Below are positions 1 to 9,318 of a DNA stretch of 64,000 nt, in pieces. Source of the stretch: Crotalaria pallida (Eukaryota; Streptophyta; Magnoliopsida; Fabales; Fabaceae); contig CM075655.1 in NCBI GenBank assembly GCA_037953625.1, positions 76,473,501-76,537,500 of the forward strand, read 5' to 3'. How positions within the stretch are numbered: position 1 is the first letter of the stretch; the number at the start of each line of letters is the position of its first letter. A program made the position numbers and the translations under genes. The notes below the pieces were generated by a model. It did not search any database. It worked only from the letters and a program-made list of their open reading frames with translations, and had not been told where the DNA came from.

Positions 1-375
1 CCGAGCTGCTAAGATCGTTTCCATTTTGACAAGACCACATAACTGACCGAGCAAGGAGTCCGAGCAAGTCAGATCCTCTTTAGTATTGACAGGAACATCA
101 CGGCTTCATGATTGAGAAGAGTTCAAAAGGGCATATATTATTTTAGTTCATACTCATTTTTGACCTGGGAAACTTTCTAAATCAATTGCGCGACTTATCG
201 GAAAGGGAGGCCGAGCAGCTAGGATCCTCTTTAATTTATGTTTATATCTGACCTGGGAGATTTTCTAATTCAATTATCCCGAGAATCAATCAGTCCAATA
301 GCTCGAGCACGATGGCCGAAACTGATCCGAGCTCACGAACGCGACCCTACCTTTATGGTAGAACGGTTTGTTGTG
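1..375. mobile_element. Fragment of a decayed Tat-like Ty3/gypsy element
   Basis: No credible gene. Two diverged copies of one unit are visible: 'ccgagc..ctaggatcctctttaa' followed by 'tgacctgggaaactttctaa' near 1-180 and again near 205-275. The stretch near 300 (gctcgagcacgatggcc) matches 28810-28820 inside the non-coding Tat-like element at 25227-30428, so this is the same family. The sequence resumes at 10867 after the Sirevirus insertion. A 65-residue open frame at 238-435 runs into the LTR and is not a gene. Family assignment is inferred from shared non-coding sequence. Confidence 0.55.
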
Positions 376-520
376 CCACCTGTTGGAAACCAACAAGCGG
401 CTCAATATAGTCTAGAGGGGGGGGGGGGTGAATAGAATATTGAAGCCTTATTACAGATTTTTCGTCCACCTAAGAGAATGGTTTTATGAAAATAACTTTT
501 CTTAAAAATTCAAGTCAGAT

Positions 521-705
521 TACTCGAGTAACTCAAGACTTCACTCGAGTAATACGCAAGCAAAAATAATTTCACTCGAGTATTCAGCAAATCACTCGAG
601 TATTACGAAAGCTATTTTTAAATCACTCGAGTAACAAAAAACCTACTCGAGTAATGTTCATAAACTGAAAGCAGATTACTCGAGTGACAAGAACTTTACT
701 CGAGT
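521..705. repeat. ACTCGAGT palindrome cluster, U5 side of LTR
   Basis: Seven copies of the 8-bp palindrome ACTCGAGT (often within TTACTCGAGTRA) lie 20-35 bp apart, about 140-325 bp from the LTR end. The same cluster is present in the partner LTR (about 9454-9640). Confidence 0.9.
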
Positions 706-1467
706 AAACTGGGTAAAATTCAATTAAAACTCAGTTTTCAATGGAGTTCTTCAAGAATAACAATGCTATGATGATTCAACAAATTATGAATGATTAATAT
801 GAACAATTTCAAGTAATATTAACATGCAATTTTAGATCAATTGAGTTGAATTAAGAAAACCCCAATTCTAACCTAAAAATGCAATTGTTAATGAATTAAT
901 GCAATACAAGGAATGAAAAATAAAAGAGACACAAGGATTTATCCTGGTTCACTTTCACCCACTTGAAAGCTACTCCAGTCCCCTCTTGAATCAAGAGAGA
1001 TTCTTCACTAGAAATCTTCAAATGTAGATTTTACAATGTTTTAAGATGCAACTAGATTCTTAGTTCTCCTATCTTAAAACCCAACACAAAGTGTGTACCA
1101 AACACTTTGATCTAATCTACCCCTTTTGAGTATTCTAGATTTCCTTGCTAATTGATTGAAGATGCTTCCAACCAATCCTCTTTTCTTGCTTTGATTTGAT
1201 CCTCAAAGTCTTCCTTGTGAGATTCTTCACTTGTGTTGAAACTTCAATGATGCAATCACAAATTGCAAATCTTCAACAACCACTAAGAACAAAAATTATG
1301 ATCTCAAGAATATTTGAACAATGAAAGAAATAGAGTGAAGAAATGAAAAGTTCTTTGTTGAATCTTGATAGCTCTTGAAAGATGTAAAATAGCTCTTGAA
1401 TTGCTTTTCAAAGTATATAGAAAATTGTAAGAATGAATGTCTATCATATGAAAGAGAAAATTAAGTC

Positions 1468-1475
1468 CTTTTATA
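1468..1475 (-). promoter_or_regulatory. Probable TATA box of the Sirevirus LTR
   Basis: Minus strand reads TATAAAAG about 455 bp from the LTR start, directly downstream of the U3 palindrome cluster. The same arrangement occurs in the other Sirevirus LTRs of the window. Confidence 0.55.
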
Positions 1476-1497
1476 ATTTTCCAAAAACTGATTGAAT

Positions 1498-1630
1498 TAC
1501 TCGAGTAAACCATATAACATTACTCGATTAAAACATGTCAGATTAAGTTACTCGAGTGATGTGTAAACCATTACTCGATTAACCTGTCATGACATAAATT
1601 ACTCGAGTGAACCAATACTCATTACTCGAG
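1498..1630. repeat. ACTCGAGT/ACTCGATT palindrome cluster, U3 side of LTR
   Basis: Four ACTCGAGT and two half-changed ACTCGATT copies lie about 300-430 bp from the LTR start and just upstream of the TATA box. Confidence 0.9.
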
Positions 1631-1928
1631 TGAACTGATCAGAATCTGAATAAAAACAAGGTTTTTCTAAAAGGATTTTAACAAAACTTTTAATAGAGCT
1701 ATTTAATCAAGATTTAAAGTATCTTCACTCTTAATCAAACATTATTTAAATATTCTTAAAATCACCTAAGCTACCCACACCAATGAGATGCATTGCATAA
1801 AAATAAAGATTACATTGAAATAGAATTAATAAAAATCCTAATTCTAATCTTCATGTGGTGTAGCTTGCTTGTTGCCAATGTTGTTGCTTGGAGAGAGATT
1901 GTTAGCATCAAAACATGAGAATCCTACA

Positions 1929-1942
1929 AACTCCCCCTTTTT
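1929..1942 (-). promoter_or_regulatory. Polypurine tract (PPT) of the Sirevirus
   Basis: Minus strand AAAAAGGGGGAGTT directly abuts the 3' LTR. Further GGGGGAG tracts at about 1989-1996 and 2061-2073 fit the multiple PPTs known in Sireviruses. Confidence 0.9.
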
Positions 1943-2420
1943 GATGATGACAAACCTCCTTTTCAATTAAGCACTAAGTTTTAACATACTCCCCCTAAAT
2001 GTAAAACACCTAGGAAAAATATAATAAAACTTAACCTACAAGAACAACATCAACAAAATATTCTCCCCCTTTTGGCATCATTAAAAAGATATGAAAGTTG
2101 AGAAGAGTCCTTTGCCAAAAGTTGAAGGTAAGTAGTTCACAATGGTAAAAAAATATAACAATAAAGACAATACCAAAATAAACCACAATAGTGCCACAAC
2201 GAATATAAACGCACAACGAATATAGCACCATAATCCATAATAGCAGAGTATCACACTAAGCCGCAAATCATAGTGTAAAACAAAAAGACATCAACCATAG
2301 CAAATAAGCGAACGAAACTAACAAAACTAGACCATACACAAGGTCCTAAAACATAGTAGCAACAGAGTCAGAAACATGAAACAGAAATCAATCAGCAAAA
2401 CATCATCAGCATCCACAGGT
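1943..2420. other. Non-coding spacer between third ORF and PPT
   Basis: AC-rich on the plus strand with two extra PPT-like tracts. The short minus-strand ORFs at 2031-2231 and 2081-2266 overlap each other in different frames and have no recognisable content. Confidence 0.7.
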
Positions 2421-3617
2421 CTAGGAATCAGGTGGAGGAGGAGGGAAATGGTGAGAAAATAGGCCAGACATATAATCCATTAAACGATGCTCCATGGCAA
2501 TATTCTTCACATCCTGTCTCATCTCCAACTGAGCGAATTGAGCATTGATGTGCTTAACCAATGACTCATGAGCAGCCTGTGCATCAAATGGAGTACCAAG
2601 ATTGTCCAAATTGATATAGTCCTCAATGCGATCGGTATCCATCGGATCAGTAGAAGAAGGAGGAGCAGAAGAAGATGCACCAGCCCTATCACCAAGTAAA
2701 GTCCTTTTCCTAGAACCTGAAGCTCTTGCAGCCTTTGCAGCTTCAACCATTTCCTTAATCTGTGATTTCCATAACCAAGTGCGACTTTCCCTATGCCAAG
2801 CAATTTTCATATAACTAATGTGTGAATCATTAAGACACCAGTTATTTTTCTTTTCCGTCACAGCTGGCTCATCATCAGGGATTGGAACACGGTAATACCT
2901 CATTATTTTAGTAACATGCATAGGATATGGCAAGAATTGGGTAGGAGGAGATTGAGCAGCAGCTTCCATACGAGCTAAAAACATTTTATTCCAATTCATC
3001 TCATATCTCTTTTTGATCCCATGAAACAAAATAAGATCATCATCTCCCAATTGTGCATAATTTTGATTGCATTTTGGAATCAAACAATAAGAAACAATGT
3101 ACATGAGCACTCTATCCACAACATGCAAAGGTGATACAGTTCTAGTAGTCCTATCACTCCAAGATTCACCAGTACGCAACAAATCAGTATAAATCTTATT
3201 AGTATCCACATCCAAATCCAGACAGTCATCATCACCAATAAAAGTTCCCTTGTTTTCTAAACCAAACAACATTGTCAAATCTTCAGGCTTTATAACAAAA
3301 TGATGTCCTCTAACCAGTGTTTGATACTCACCATCTAGCTTAGTAAAATTCTGATAAAATTGTCTGACAAGCCTAGGGTAATAATGAGTCTCAAATTCTA
3401 AAAACCTCTTCAAATTCTGAAATTCCAAATCCTCTACAAATGAAAATTGCTCCTTATGCAACCAAGCAAACTTAACATACCGTGTAAGACCAAAAGAGCG
3501 ATTGATAAAATTCGGTTCCCGCAAGTCTCGGTTGATTCCAGAAAACCAGGGGTCATTACGGCCTGCTCCTTGCTTTGCTTTCTTTCGAGGAGGTTGAGAT
3601 TGTGAGGAAGAAGACAT
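2421..3617 (-). CDS. Third ORF of the Sirevirus; putative plant transposon protein domain (Transposase_32-like)
   Basis: The frame is open from 3833 (470 codons), but I prefer the Met at 3617. It begins MSSSSQSQPPRKKAK, typical of this protein type, while the 72 residues upstream are low-complexity. That gives 398 residues. A basic, NLS-like PPRKKAK sits at the N-terminus. Residues ~25-235 resemble the domain annotated in legumes as 'putative plant transposon protein' (PF20167): an aromatic/charged helix-rich stretch, then RQFYQNF and LVRGHHFVI. A Ser/Ala-rich linker follows, then a heptad-like helix (~345-385) and a HHFPPPPPDS tail. It lies between pol and the 3' LTR, where some Sireviruses carry an env-like ORF, but I see no signal peptide or membrane segment. 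The frame is fully open although gag-pol is frameshifted. Domain name is from memory; function unknown. Confidence 0.75.
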   Translation of the reverse strand: MSSSSQSQPPRKKAKQGAGRNDPWFSGINRDLREPNFINRSFGLTRYVKFAWLHKEQFSFVEDLEFQNLKRFLEFETHYYPRLVRQFYQNFTKLDGEYQTLVRGHHFVIKPEDLTMLFGLENKGTFIGDDDCLDLDVDTNKIYTDLLRTGESWSDRTTRTVSPLHVVDRVLMYIVSYCLIPKCNQNYAQLGDDDLILFHGIKKRYEMNWNKMFLARMEAAAQSPPTQFLPYPMHVTKIMRYYRVPIPDDEPAVTEKKNNWCLNDSHISYMKIAWHRESRTWLWKSQIKEMVEAAKAARASGSRKRTLLGDRAGASSSAPPSSTDPMDTDRIEDYINLDNLGTPFDAQAAHESLVKHINAQFAQLEMRQDVKNIAMEHRLMDYMSGLFSHHFPPPPPDS

Positions 3618-4371
3618 TGATTCAGAAAGTGCAGATTCGGTTTTGGGGTTAGGGTTTTGATTTGGGAATTTTCGGATTTTGGGTAAAATTGGTGAAAATG
3701 ATGAATGAAATGAGTAGAAATGATGATATAATGATGAAATATGGAAGAAATTTGTATGATTTGAGAAGTTTTGTGGCTGAAAATGATGATTTGATGAAGA
3801 AACGTATGAGAGAGAAGAGAGAAATACGAACAAGAGAGAGAAAGAAACGTGAAAAATGATGCAGTTTCAACAGTTCAGTTTTTAAAATCACGTAAGTTAC
3901 TCGAGTGATGTTCATGCATTACTCGAGTGATTCGAGCAGTAATCGAGTGAAAAGAAATGTTACTCGAGTGTGCCGAAGATTAAAAAATATTTACTCGAGT
4001 GATGGATGAACTAATCGAGTGATACGAAAGTCGTTTTAAAATTAATCGAGTGACAAACAGAATTACTCGAGTAATACGAAAGAGATTTTAAAATTACTCG
4101 AGTGAAATATCTGTTACTCGAGTGAACTGTCCAGAATTTTAAAAATTTCAATTTTTCATGCAAAAACATTTTTCATACACAAACACATAGAAACACTTAG
4201 CATTTAGCAAGTAACACACATACAAATAAAGCAATTAACATATTATAGAAAACATACACACATAACTACATATAAAAAAAAATAAGAAACACTTTAATAA
4301 GATACAACAACTCAAAATACAAATCACATTGAAATAGGCTTGAAGGTGATTTCGAAAAGCATCAAATACAA
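3618..4371. other. Spacer between pol and third ORF with internal palindromes
   Basis: A low-complexity leader upstream of the third ORF, then 3899-4125 with about ten ACTCGAGT or AATCGAGT palindromes/half-variants spaced 15-35 bp. No coding sequence. Confidence 0.8.
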
Positions 4372-7035
4372 TTAGCTAATAGTTGATTCATCAAAAATAC
4401 CAAGTTCTCTTCGAATCTTATAAAATGTGTCCCTTGGTAATGGTTTTGTAAAGATATCAGCTAATTGATCCGAAGTTTGAACAAACTCAATAACACAATC
4501 ACCTTTTTGAACATGATCTCTCAAAAAGTGATGCCTAATTTCAATATGCTTTGTCCTTGAGTGTAATACTGGATTTTTAGTCAAATTAATTGTCGAAGTG
4601 TTATCACACTTTATAGGGATTTTTGTCAAATTTAAACCAAAATCAGATAATTGTTGTTTCATCCAAAGGATTTGAGCACAACAACTACCGGCTGCTATGT
4701 ATTCGGCCTCCGCGGTTGATAAAGCTACACAATTTTGCTTTTTAGAAAACCACGATACAAGTGAATTACCAATTAAATGGCATGTTCCGCTTGTACTTTT
4801 TCGCTTAACTTTACAACCGGCAAAGTCAGAGTCCGAATAACCTATAAGTTTTAGAAAAGCATCCCTAGGATAATAAAGTCCAGTATTCATTGTACCCTTT
4901 AAGTATTTCATAATTCTTTTGACAGCAGTTAGATGCGACTCTTTCGGTTTTGCTTGAAAACGTGCACACATACATACACTAAACATGATGTTAGGCCTAG
5001 ATGCAGTTAAGTATAACAAACTACCAATAATACCACGATACTTCGTTACCTCTACCGCTTTTCCAACCTCATCTTGATCTAGGTAGCATGCAACGCTCAT
5101 TGGTGTAGAAGCGGATTTGCACGAATCCATCCCAAAGCGTTTGAGAAGCTCTCTACAATATTTACTCTGATGAATATAAATGCCATCATTAAGCTGCTTT
5201 ATTTGAAGGCCAAGAAAGAATGTAAGCTCTCCCATCATCGACATCTCGAATTCGCTTTGCATCAAGTCTGAAAACTTCTTACACAAGTTCTCATTAGTAG
5301 CACCAAATATAATATCGTCAACATATATTTGAACCAATAAAATATCCTTACCGGAACGTTCAATAAAAAGTGTAGTGTCAACAATGCCTCGTTTAAAACC
5401 TTTTTGTAATAAAAAATTGCTTAGTCGGTCGTACCAAGCTCTAGGAGCTTGTTTCAAACCGTACAAAGCCTTTTTCAGTTTGAAAACGTAGTCCGGATGC
5501 TCAAAACTCTCGAATCCAGGAGGTTGTGACACGTAAACTTCCTCTTGAATGTATCCGTTAAGAAAGGCACTCTTAACATCCATTTGATATAATTTAAAAT
5601 TCATTATCGAAGCAAAAGCGAGAACAATACGAATAGCTTCTAGTCTAGCAACAGGAGCATATGTCTCATCGTAATCGATTCCTTCTTCTTGATTATAACC
5701 TTGTGCTACCAACCTAGCTTTATTCCTAACAATAATACCCGATTCATCTAACTTATTCCTATAGATCCACCGAGTACCAATTACAGGACGATCATCGGGT
5801 TTTGGCACAAGCTCCCAAACTTGGTTTCTTTCAAATTGATTTAATTCTTCTTGCATGGCCATAATCCAATGATCATCTTGAAGAGCTTCTTTGATACTCT
5901 TAGGTTCTATCTGAGATACAAAGGCAACATGATAACAAAAATTATTTAAAGTGCGTCGGGTTACCACTCCCTTCGCAATGTCACCTAAGATGTTAGAAAT
6001 CGGATGATTTTTGTTTGATTTCCAAGCTATTGGTAATTGAGATTGAATCTCTTGTGCTAAGTCTTTATCTTGTGCTTGCACCTCTCCATCTTCCATTTGA
6101 TTCTCTTCCATTTGTTGTGGTGTTGACTTCTCATGATCAAAAAATGTACCTATATTATCATCATCACAAGAAACAACACAATCTTCTTTCGAAGATTCAT
6201 CAAATACAACATGCACGGATTCCTCAACGGTTAATGTTCTTTTATTGTAGACTCTATATGCTTTGCTATGGGTTGAATAACCTATGAATATGCCTTCGTC
6301 GGCTTTGGAGTCAAACTTGCCGACCGGTTCCTTTCCGTTATTTAAAACAAACACCTTACACCCAAAAACATGAAAATGTGAAATATTTGGCTTTCGCCCT
6401 TTTAAAAGTTCATAAGGTGTTTTATTTAAATGCGGATGAATAAGAACCCTATTAAGCACATAACAAGCAGTGTTTACTGCATCAGCCCAAAAATATTTAG
6501 GAACATTTGATTCTATCAACATAGTACGAGAAAGTTCCACTAATATTCTATTTTTCCTTTCTACAACTCCGTTTTGCTCCGGAGTCCTAGGGGCCGAAAA
6601 TTGATGATCAATACCAAACTTATCACAAAACGCATCAATCCTAGTGTTTTCAAACTCACCTCCGTGATCACTTCTAATAGACACAATTTTCAAACTTAGT
6701 TGATTTTGGATGAGTTTGGCAAACTTTTTAAAACATTTATAAACTTCACTTTTTGCTGATAAAAATAAAGTCCATGTGAATCTAGTAAAATCGTCTACTA
6801 AAACAAATCCATAGTAATTGCCACCTAAACTTTTAATTTGTGAAGGGCCAAACAAATCCATATGGATTAGCTCCAAAGGCTTTGTTGTGCTTATCACATT
6901 TTTAGGTTTAAAAGAACTTTTAACTTCCTTGCACTTTTGACAAGAGTCACAAATGCCATCAAGCTTAAAATTTAGTTTAGGCAAACCAATCACTAAATCT
7001 TTTCGCAAAAGTTTGTTTAATTGATTCACATTCAC
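4372..7035 (-). CDS. pol: Sirevirus pol: integrase, reverse transcriptase, RNase H
   Basis: 887 codons open from the Met at 7035; the true frame begins further upstream at a frameshift near 7095 that separates it from protease. The upstream part holds the His pair of the integrase HHCC finger (LWHRRIAH), and CDSCQKC at 30-35 gives the Cys pair. The integrase catalytic triad is D60, D123, E159 (D-35-E spacing), followed by GKFDSKADEGIFIGYS. RT carries QMDVKSAFLNG (D486) and YVDD (571-574). RNase H shows YSDSDFAG (735-737), AEAEY (E776/E778) and CDNTS (D811), ending near IFTKPL. All catalytic residues visible here are intact. Domain order integrase before RT defines Ty1/copia. Confidence 0.95.
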   Translation of the reverse strand: MNVNQLNKLLRKDLVIGLPKLNFKLDGICDSCQKCKEVKSSFKPKNVISTTKPLELIHMDLFGPSQIKSLGGNYYGFVLVDDFTRFTWTLFLSAKSEVYKCFKKFAKLIQNQLSLKIVSIRSDHGGEFENTRIDAFCDKFGIDHQFSAPRTPEQNGVVERKNRILVELSRTMLIESNVPKYFWADAVNTACYVLNRVLIHPHLNKTPYELLKGRKPNISHFHVFGCKVFVLNNGKEPVGKFDSKADEGIFIGYSTHSKAYRVYNKRTLTVEESVHVVFDESSKEDCVVSCDDDNIGTFFDHEKSTPQQMEENQMEDGEVQAQDKDLAQEIQSQLPIAWKSNKNHPISNILGDIAKGVVTRRTLNNFCYHVAFVSQIEPKSIKEALQDDHWIMAMQEELNQFERNQVWELVPKPDDRPVIGTRWIYRNKLDESGIIVRNKARLVAQGYNQEEGIDYDETYAPVARLEAIRIVLAFASIMNFKLYQMDVKSAFLNGYIQEEVYVSQPPGFESFEHPDYVFKLKKALYGLKQAPRAWYDRLSNFLLQKGFKRGIVDTTLFIERSGKDILLVQIYVDDIIFGATNENLCKKFSDLMQSEFEMSMMGELTFFLGLQIKQLNDGIYIHQSKYCRELLKRFGMDSCKSASTPMSVACYLDQDEVGKAVEVTKYRGIIGSLLYLTASRPNIMFSVCMCARFQAKPKESHLTAVKRIMKYLKGTMNTGLYYPRDAFLKLIGYSDSDFAGCKVKRKSTSGTCHLIGNSLVSWFSKKQNCVALSTAEAEYIAAGSCCAQILWMKQQLSDFGLNLTKIPIKCDNTSTINLTKNPVLHSRTKHIEIRHHFLRDHVQKGDCVIEFVQTSDQLADIFTKPLPRDTFYKIRRELGIFDESTIS

Positions 7036-7069
7036 ATGAGCAATTCGTCTATGCCAAAGACGAATTTCA

Positions 7070-7444
7070 TTATTTAAAAGATTTGAAACATTTTGAAAAT
7101 AGTGAAGTTATCTCATCCAAATCAATTAAGTAAGTGTTATTAGAGCGACGACCAACAAACTTAACACTATCATCTATAGAAGACTTAATGAAACATAATT
7201 CCGGGGTAAAAGTCACATAATTGCCCATATCGCATAGTTGGCTTATACTAAGCAAGTTGTGTTCTAAGCCTTCTACGTATAGGACATTTTCTATGACAAG
7301 GTTAGATACGTTACCGATCTTCCCGACTCCTAGAATTTTGCCCTTGTTGTTGTCGCCGTATGTCACAAATCCATCACTTTTCGGAGTAAGTTCCATGAAG
7401 TGCATTTTGTCTCCCGTCATGTGTCTCGAACAACCACTATCCAA
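7070..7444 (-). pseudogene. Protease segment of the Sirevirus polyprotein, frameshifted at both ends
   Basis: Contains the aspartic protease signature DSGCSRHMTGD near its start (Asp of DSG is catalytic in copia proteases) and VLYVEGLEHNLLSISQL, the usual copia protease end. Its frame differs from the gag frame that overlaps it (to 7417) and from pol, which resumes in another frame near 7095. A single-base loss near 7455 and another near 7095 would explain both. A programmed shift is not supported, because no slippery heptamer is evident. It cannot yield a continuous gag-pol product as written. Confidence 0.8.
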
Positions 7445-9253
7445 GTACCATTTGCGCTCTTTGGTGACTTAGGTACCCAAGTGGTCTTGGGTCCTTTGTT
7501 GTTAGCATGGGGAGAAGTCCCCTTAACAATCCAAATATATTCACCGCTTGGTATACCAAATTTCTTTATATTACATTTATTCGTGGTATGCCCAAAGATC
7601 CCACAATAATGGCAAGTTGGGTTTTTAGAAATCTTATTCTTTGAAAATCCACCAACTTTGCGATAATTGCGTTTCTTAGGTTTGGTATAGCCAAGACCGG
7701 ATCTATTGCTATTGTTCCTTTGAGTTGAAAGCAAATGATCTAATGAAGTATCTCCTTTCATGAGCCTTGCAAGTCGATCATTCAAATTAAAAACTTCTTT
7801 TTCCAAAGACTTGCAATTTTCACAAGATGGAGTCTCATTTGATTTCAATTCACAATTGCATGTAGAGTTTGCATAAATGAGTTCAAGAGTTTCATTTTGA
7901 AGCTTAAGTTCTTCTAAATCTTTTTGAAGTTCAATTATCTTTTCATGTTGCTTCATTATGAAATTCTTTCTTTCAACATTTATTTTAGCAAGTTTCTTCA
8001 ACTCTTTATGCATCTCTACATACACATTGTACAACTCATTGAATGAAGGAGAATTAGAACTAGAGCTAGCATCGGAAAGATAATCTACCTCATTGACGTT
8101 GTCACTTGATTTAATGCTCGAAGATTCCTCTTCATCAAGCTTCGTCATCAAACATAGATTTGCAAGTTCTTCATCATCCGATGAGCTAGATGTTGATTGA
8201 CTCTCCTCTTCATCCCATACTATGTAAGCCCTTTTTCCTTTAGATGAGTTGAACTTAGAGTTGTCACCTTCCGACTTCTTAGAATGAGTTGGGCATTTTG
8301 ATCGATAGTGACCAAGCTTTCCACACCCATGACACTTGATGTAATCCTTGTTAGTCTTATTTCTTGGTTGTGAGTCCTTAGAATCTCTTTGTCTATTCTT
8401 ATTAAAGTTTCCCTTACTCTTAAAGAACCTTCCAAGCTTTTTAACTAGCAAGCCAAGGGTCTCATCATCTATATCGGAGTCCGAGTCATCCACTTGAGAG
8501 TTTTCCTCTTGTGCCTTAAGAGATTTTGAAGTTGATTTAAGAGCAATCCCCTTTTTCTTTCTATCGGCATCTTCATTCATGGATAACCGTCCAAGCTCCA
8601 TTTCATGCTCTTGAAGTTTTCCGAATAGAGTTGCTAAATCAATTTGATCCACGTCTCTAGCTTCCATAATGGCCGTCACCTTAGGTTGCCATTCCCTGCT
8701 AAGACATCTCAAAATCTTATTAACAACTTCACCATTAGTAATAACTTTTCCAAGTGCAGAAAGATGATTTATGGGTATGAGTGAACCGCTTTTGCATGTC
8801 ACCTATGTTTTCATTAGGTATCATACGAAAGAGTTCATATTCATGCATGAGTGTATTTAACCTAGCCCTTCTAACCTCCGAAGTGCCCTCATGTGTGACT
8901 TGTAATATGTCCCACATTTGTTTAGCATCAACACATTGAGATACTCGAAAGAACTCATCATAAGAAAGAGCGGACGTGATGATATTTTTAGCTTTTAAAT
9001 CAAATGCAACTTTCTTCTTATCATCATTGTCCCAACTCGATTGAGGTTTGACCGAAACAACATCATTTACTTTCGTTTGAGGAACAAAAGGTCCATTCTC
9101 TATGGCGTTCCAAATTTCCATATCTATGGCTTGAATAAAAATTTTCATGCGGACCTTCCAATAAGCATAACCCTCACCATTGAATAGTGGAGGACGATTA
9201 ATGGAAGTTCCTTCACCACCAAAAGGATTTGAAATTGAGCCCATTGTTTCCAA
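7417..9253 (-). pseudogene. gag: Sirevirus gag, one frameshift
   Basis: Starts at 9253 with a Met-Gly-Ser-rich N-terminus, then LFNGEGYAYWKVRMKIF, the gag capsid signature of this lineage. The frame breaks near 8780, after MQKRFTH, and continues in another frame (8802-7417). The second part holds an acidic Ser-rich segment, a first zinc knuckle CHGCGKLGHYRSKC, a coiled-coil-like Lys/Glu stretch and a second knuckle CHYCGIFGHTTNKC; both are canonical CX2CX4HX4C. Two knuckles and a long gag are typical of Sireviruses. The gag-only element at 43830 shares this protein. Confidence 0.85.
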
Positions 9254-9304
9254 GTAAAAGGATCTTTTCGAAAAAGCTTTTTAAGGCTCGAATTTTTCGT
9301 CCGA

Positions 9305-9316
9305 GCTTTGATACCA
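9305..9316 (-). promoter_or_regulatory. Primer-binding site (PBS) of the Sirevirus
   Basis: Minus strand TGGTATCAAAGC, one base off the initiator tRNA-Met complement TGGTATCAGAGC, two bases from the LTR end. Confidence 0.9.
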
Positions 9317-9318
9317 CT

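Larger units (their letters stand above)
381..1928 (-). repeat. 3' LTR of the Sirevirus
   Basis: 1548 bp, starting TGTTGGAAAC on the plus strand and ending CCTACA. Reading on the minus strand, a palindrome cluster (1630-1498) lies just upstream of a TATA box (TATAAAAG, 1475-1468), and a second cluster (705-521) lies near the LTR end. A run of 12 G at 417-428 has 7 G in the partner LTR. The 69-residue minus-strand ORF at 1304-1513 recurs identically in the other LTR only because the LTRs are near-identical; nothing supports it as a gene. Confidence 0.95.

Noticed and set aside
521..705. Regularly spaced ACTCGAGT sites that superficially resemble a CRISPR array
   Set aside because: The repeat is only 8 bp, spacing is irregular, the spacers recur in the partner LTR, and the context is a plant retrotransposon.
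1304..1513. 69-residue minus-strand ORF identical at 10237-10446
   Set aside because: The LTRs are 99.7% identical, so identity is uninformative; content is low-complexity Phe/Ser/Leu.
2421..3833. Env-like protein in the third ORF of the Sirevirus
   Set aside because: No signal peptide, no transmembrane helix; the hydrophobic-looking N-terminus from 3833 is probably upstream of the true start at 3617.
7417..7460. Programmed frameshift between gag and protease
   Set aside because: No slippery heptamer or downstream structure is evident, and two other shifts in the same polyprotein point to ordinary indels.
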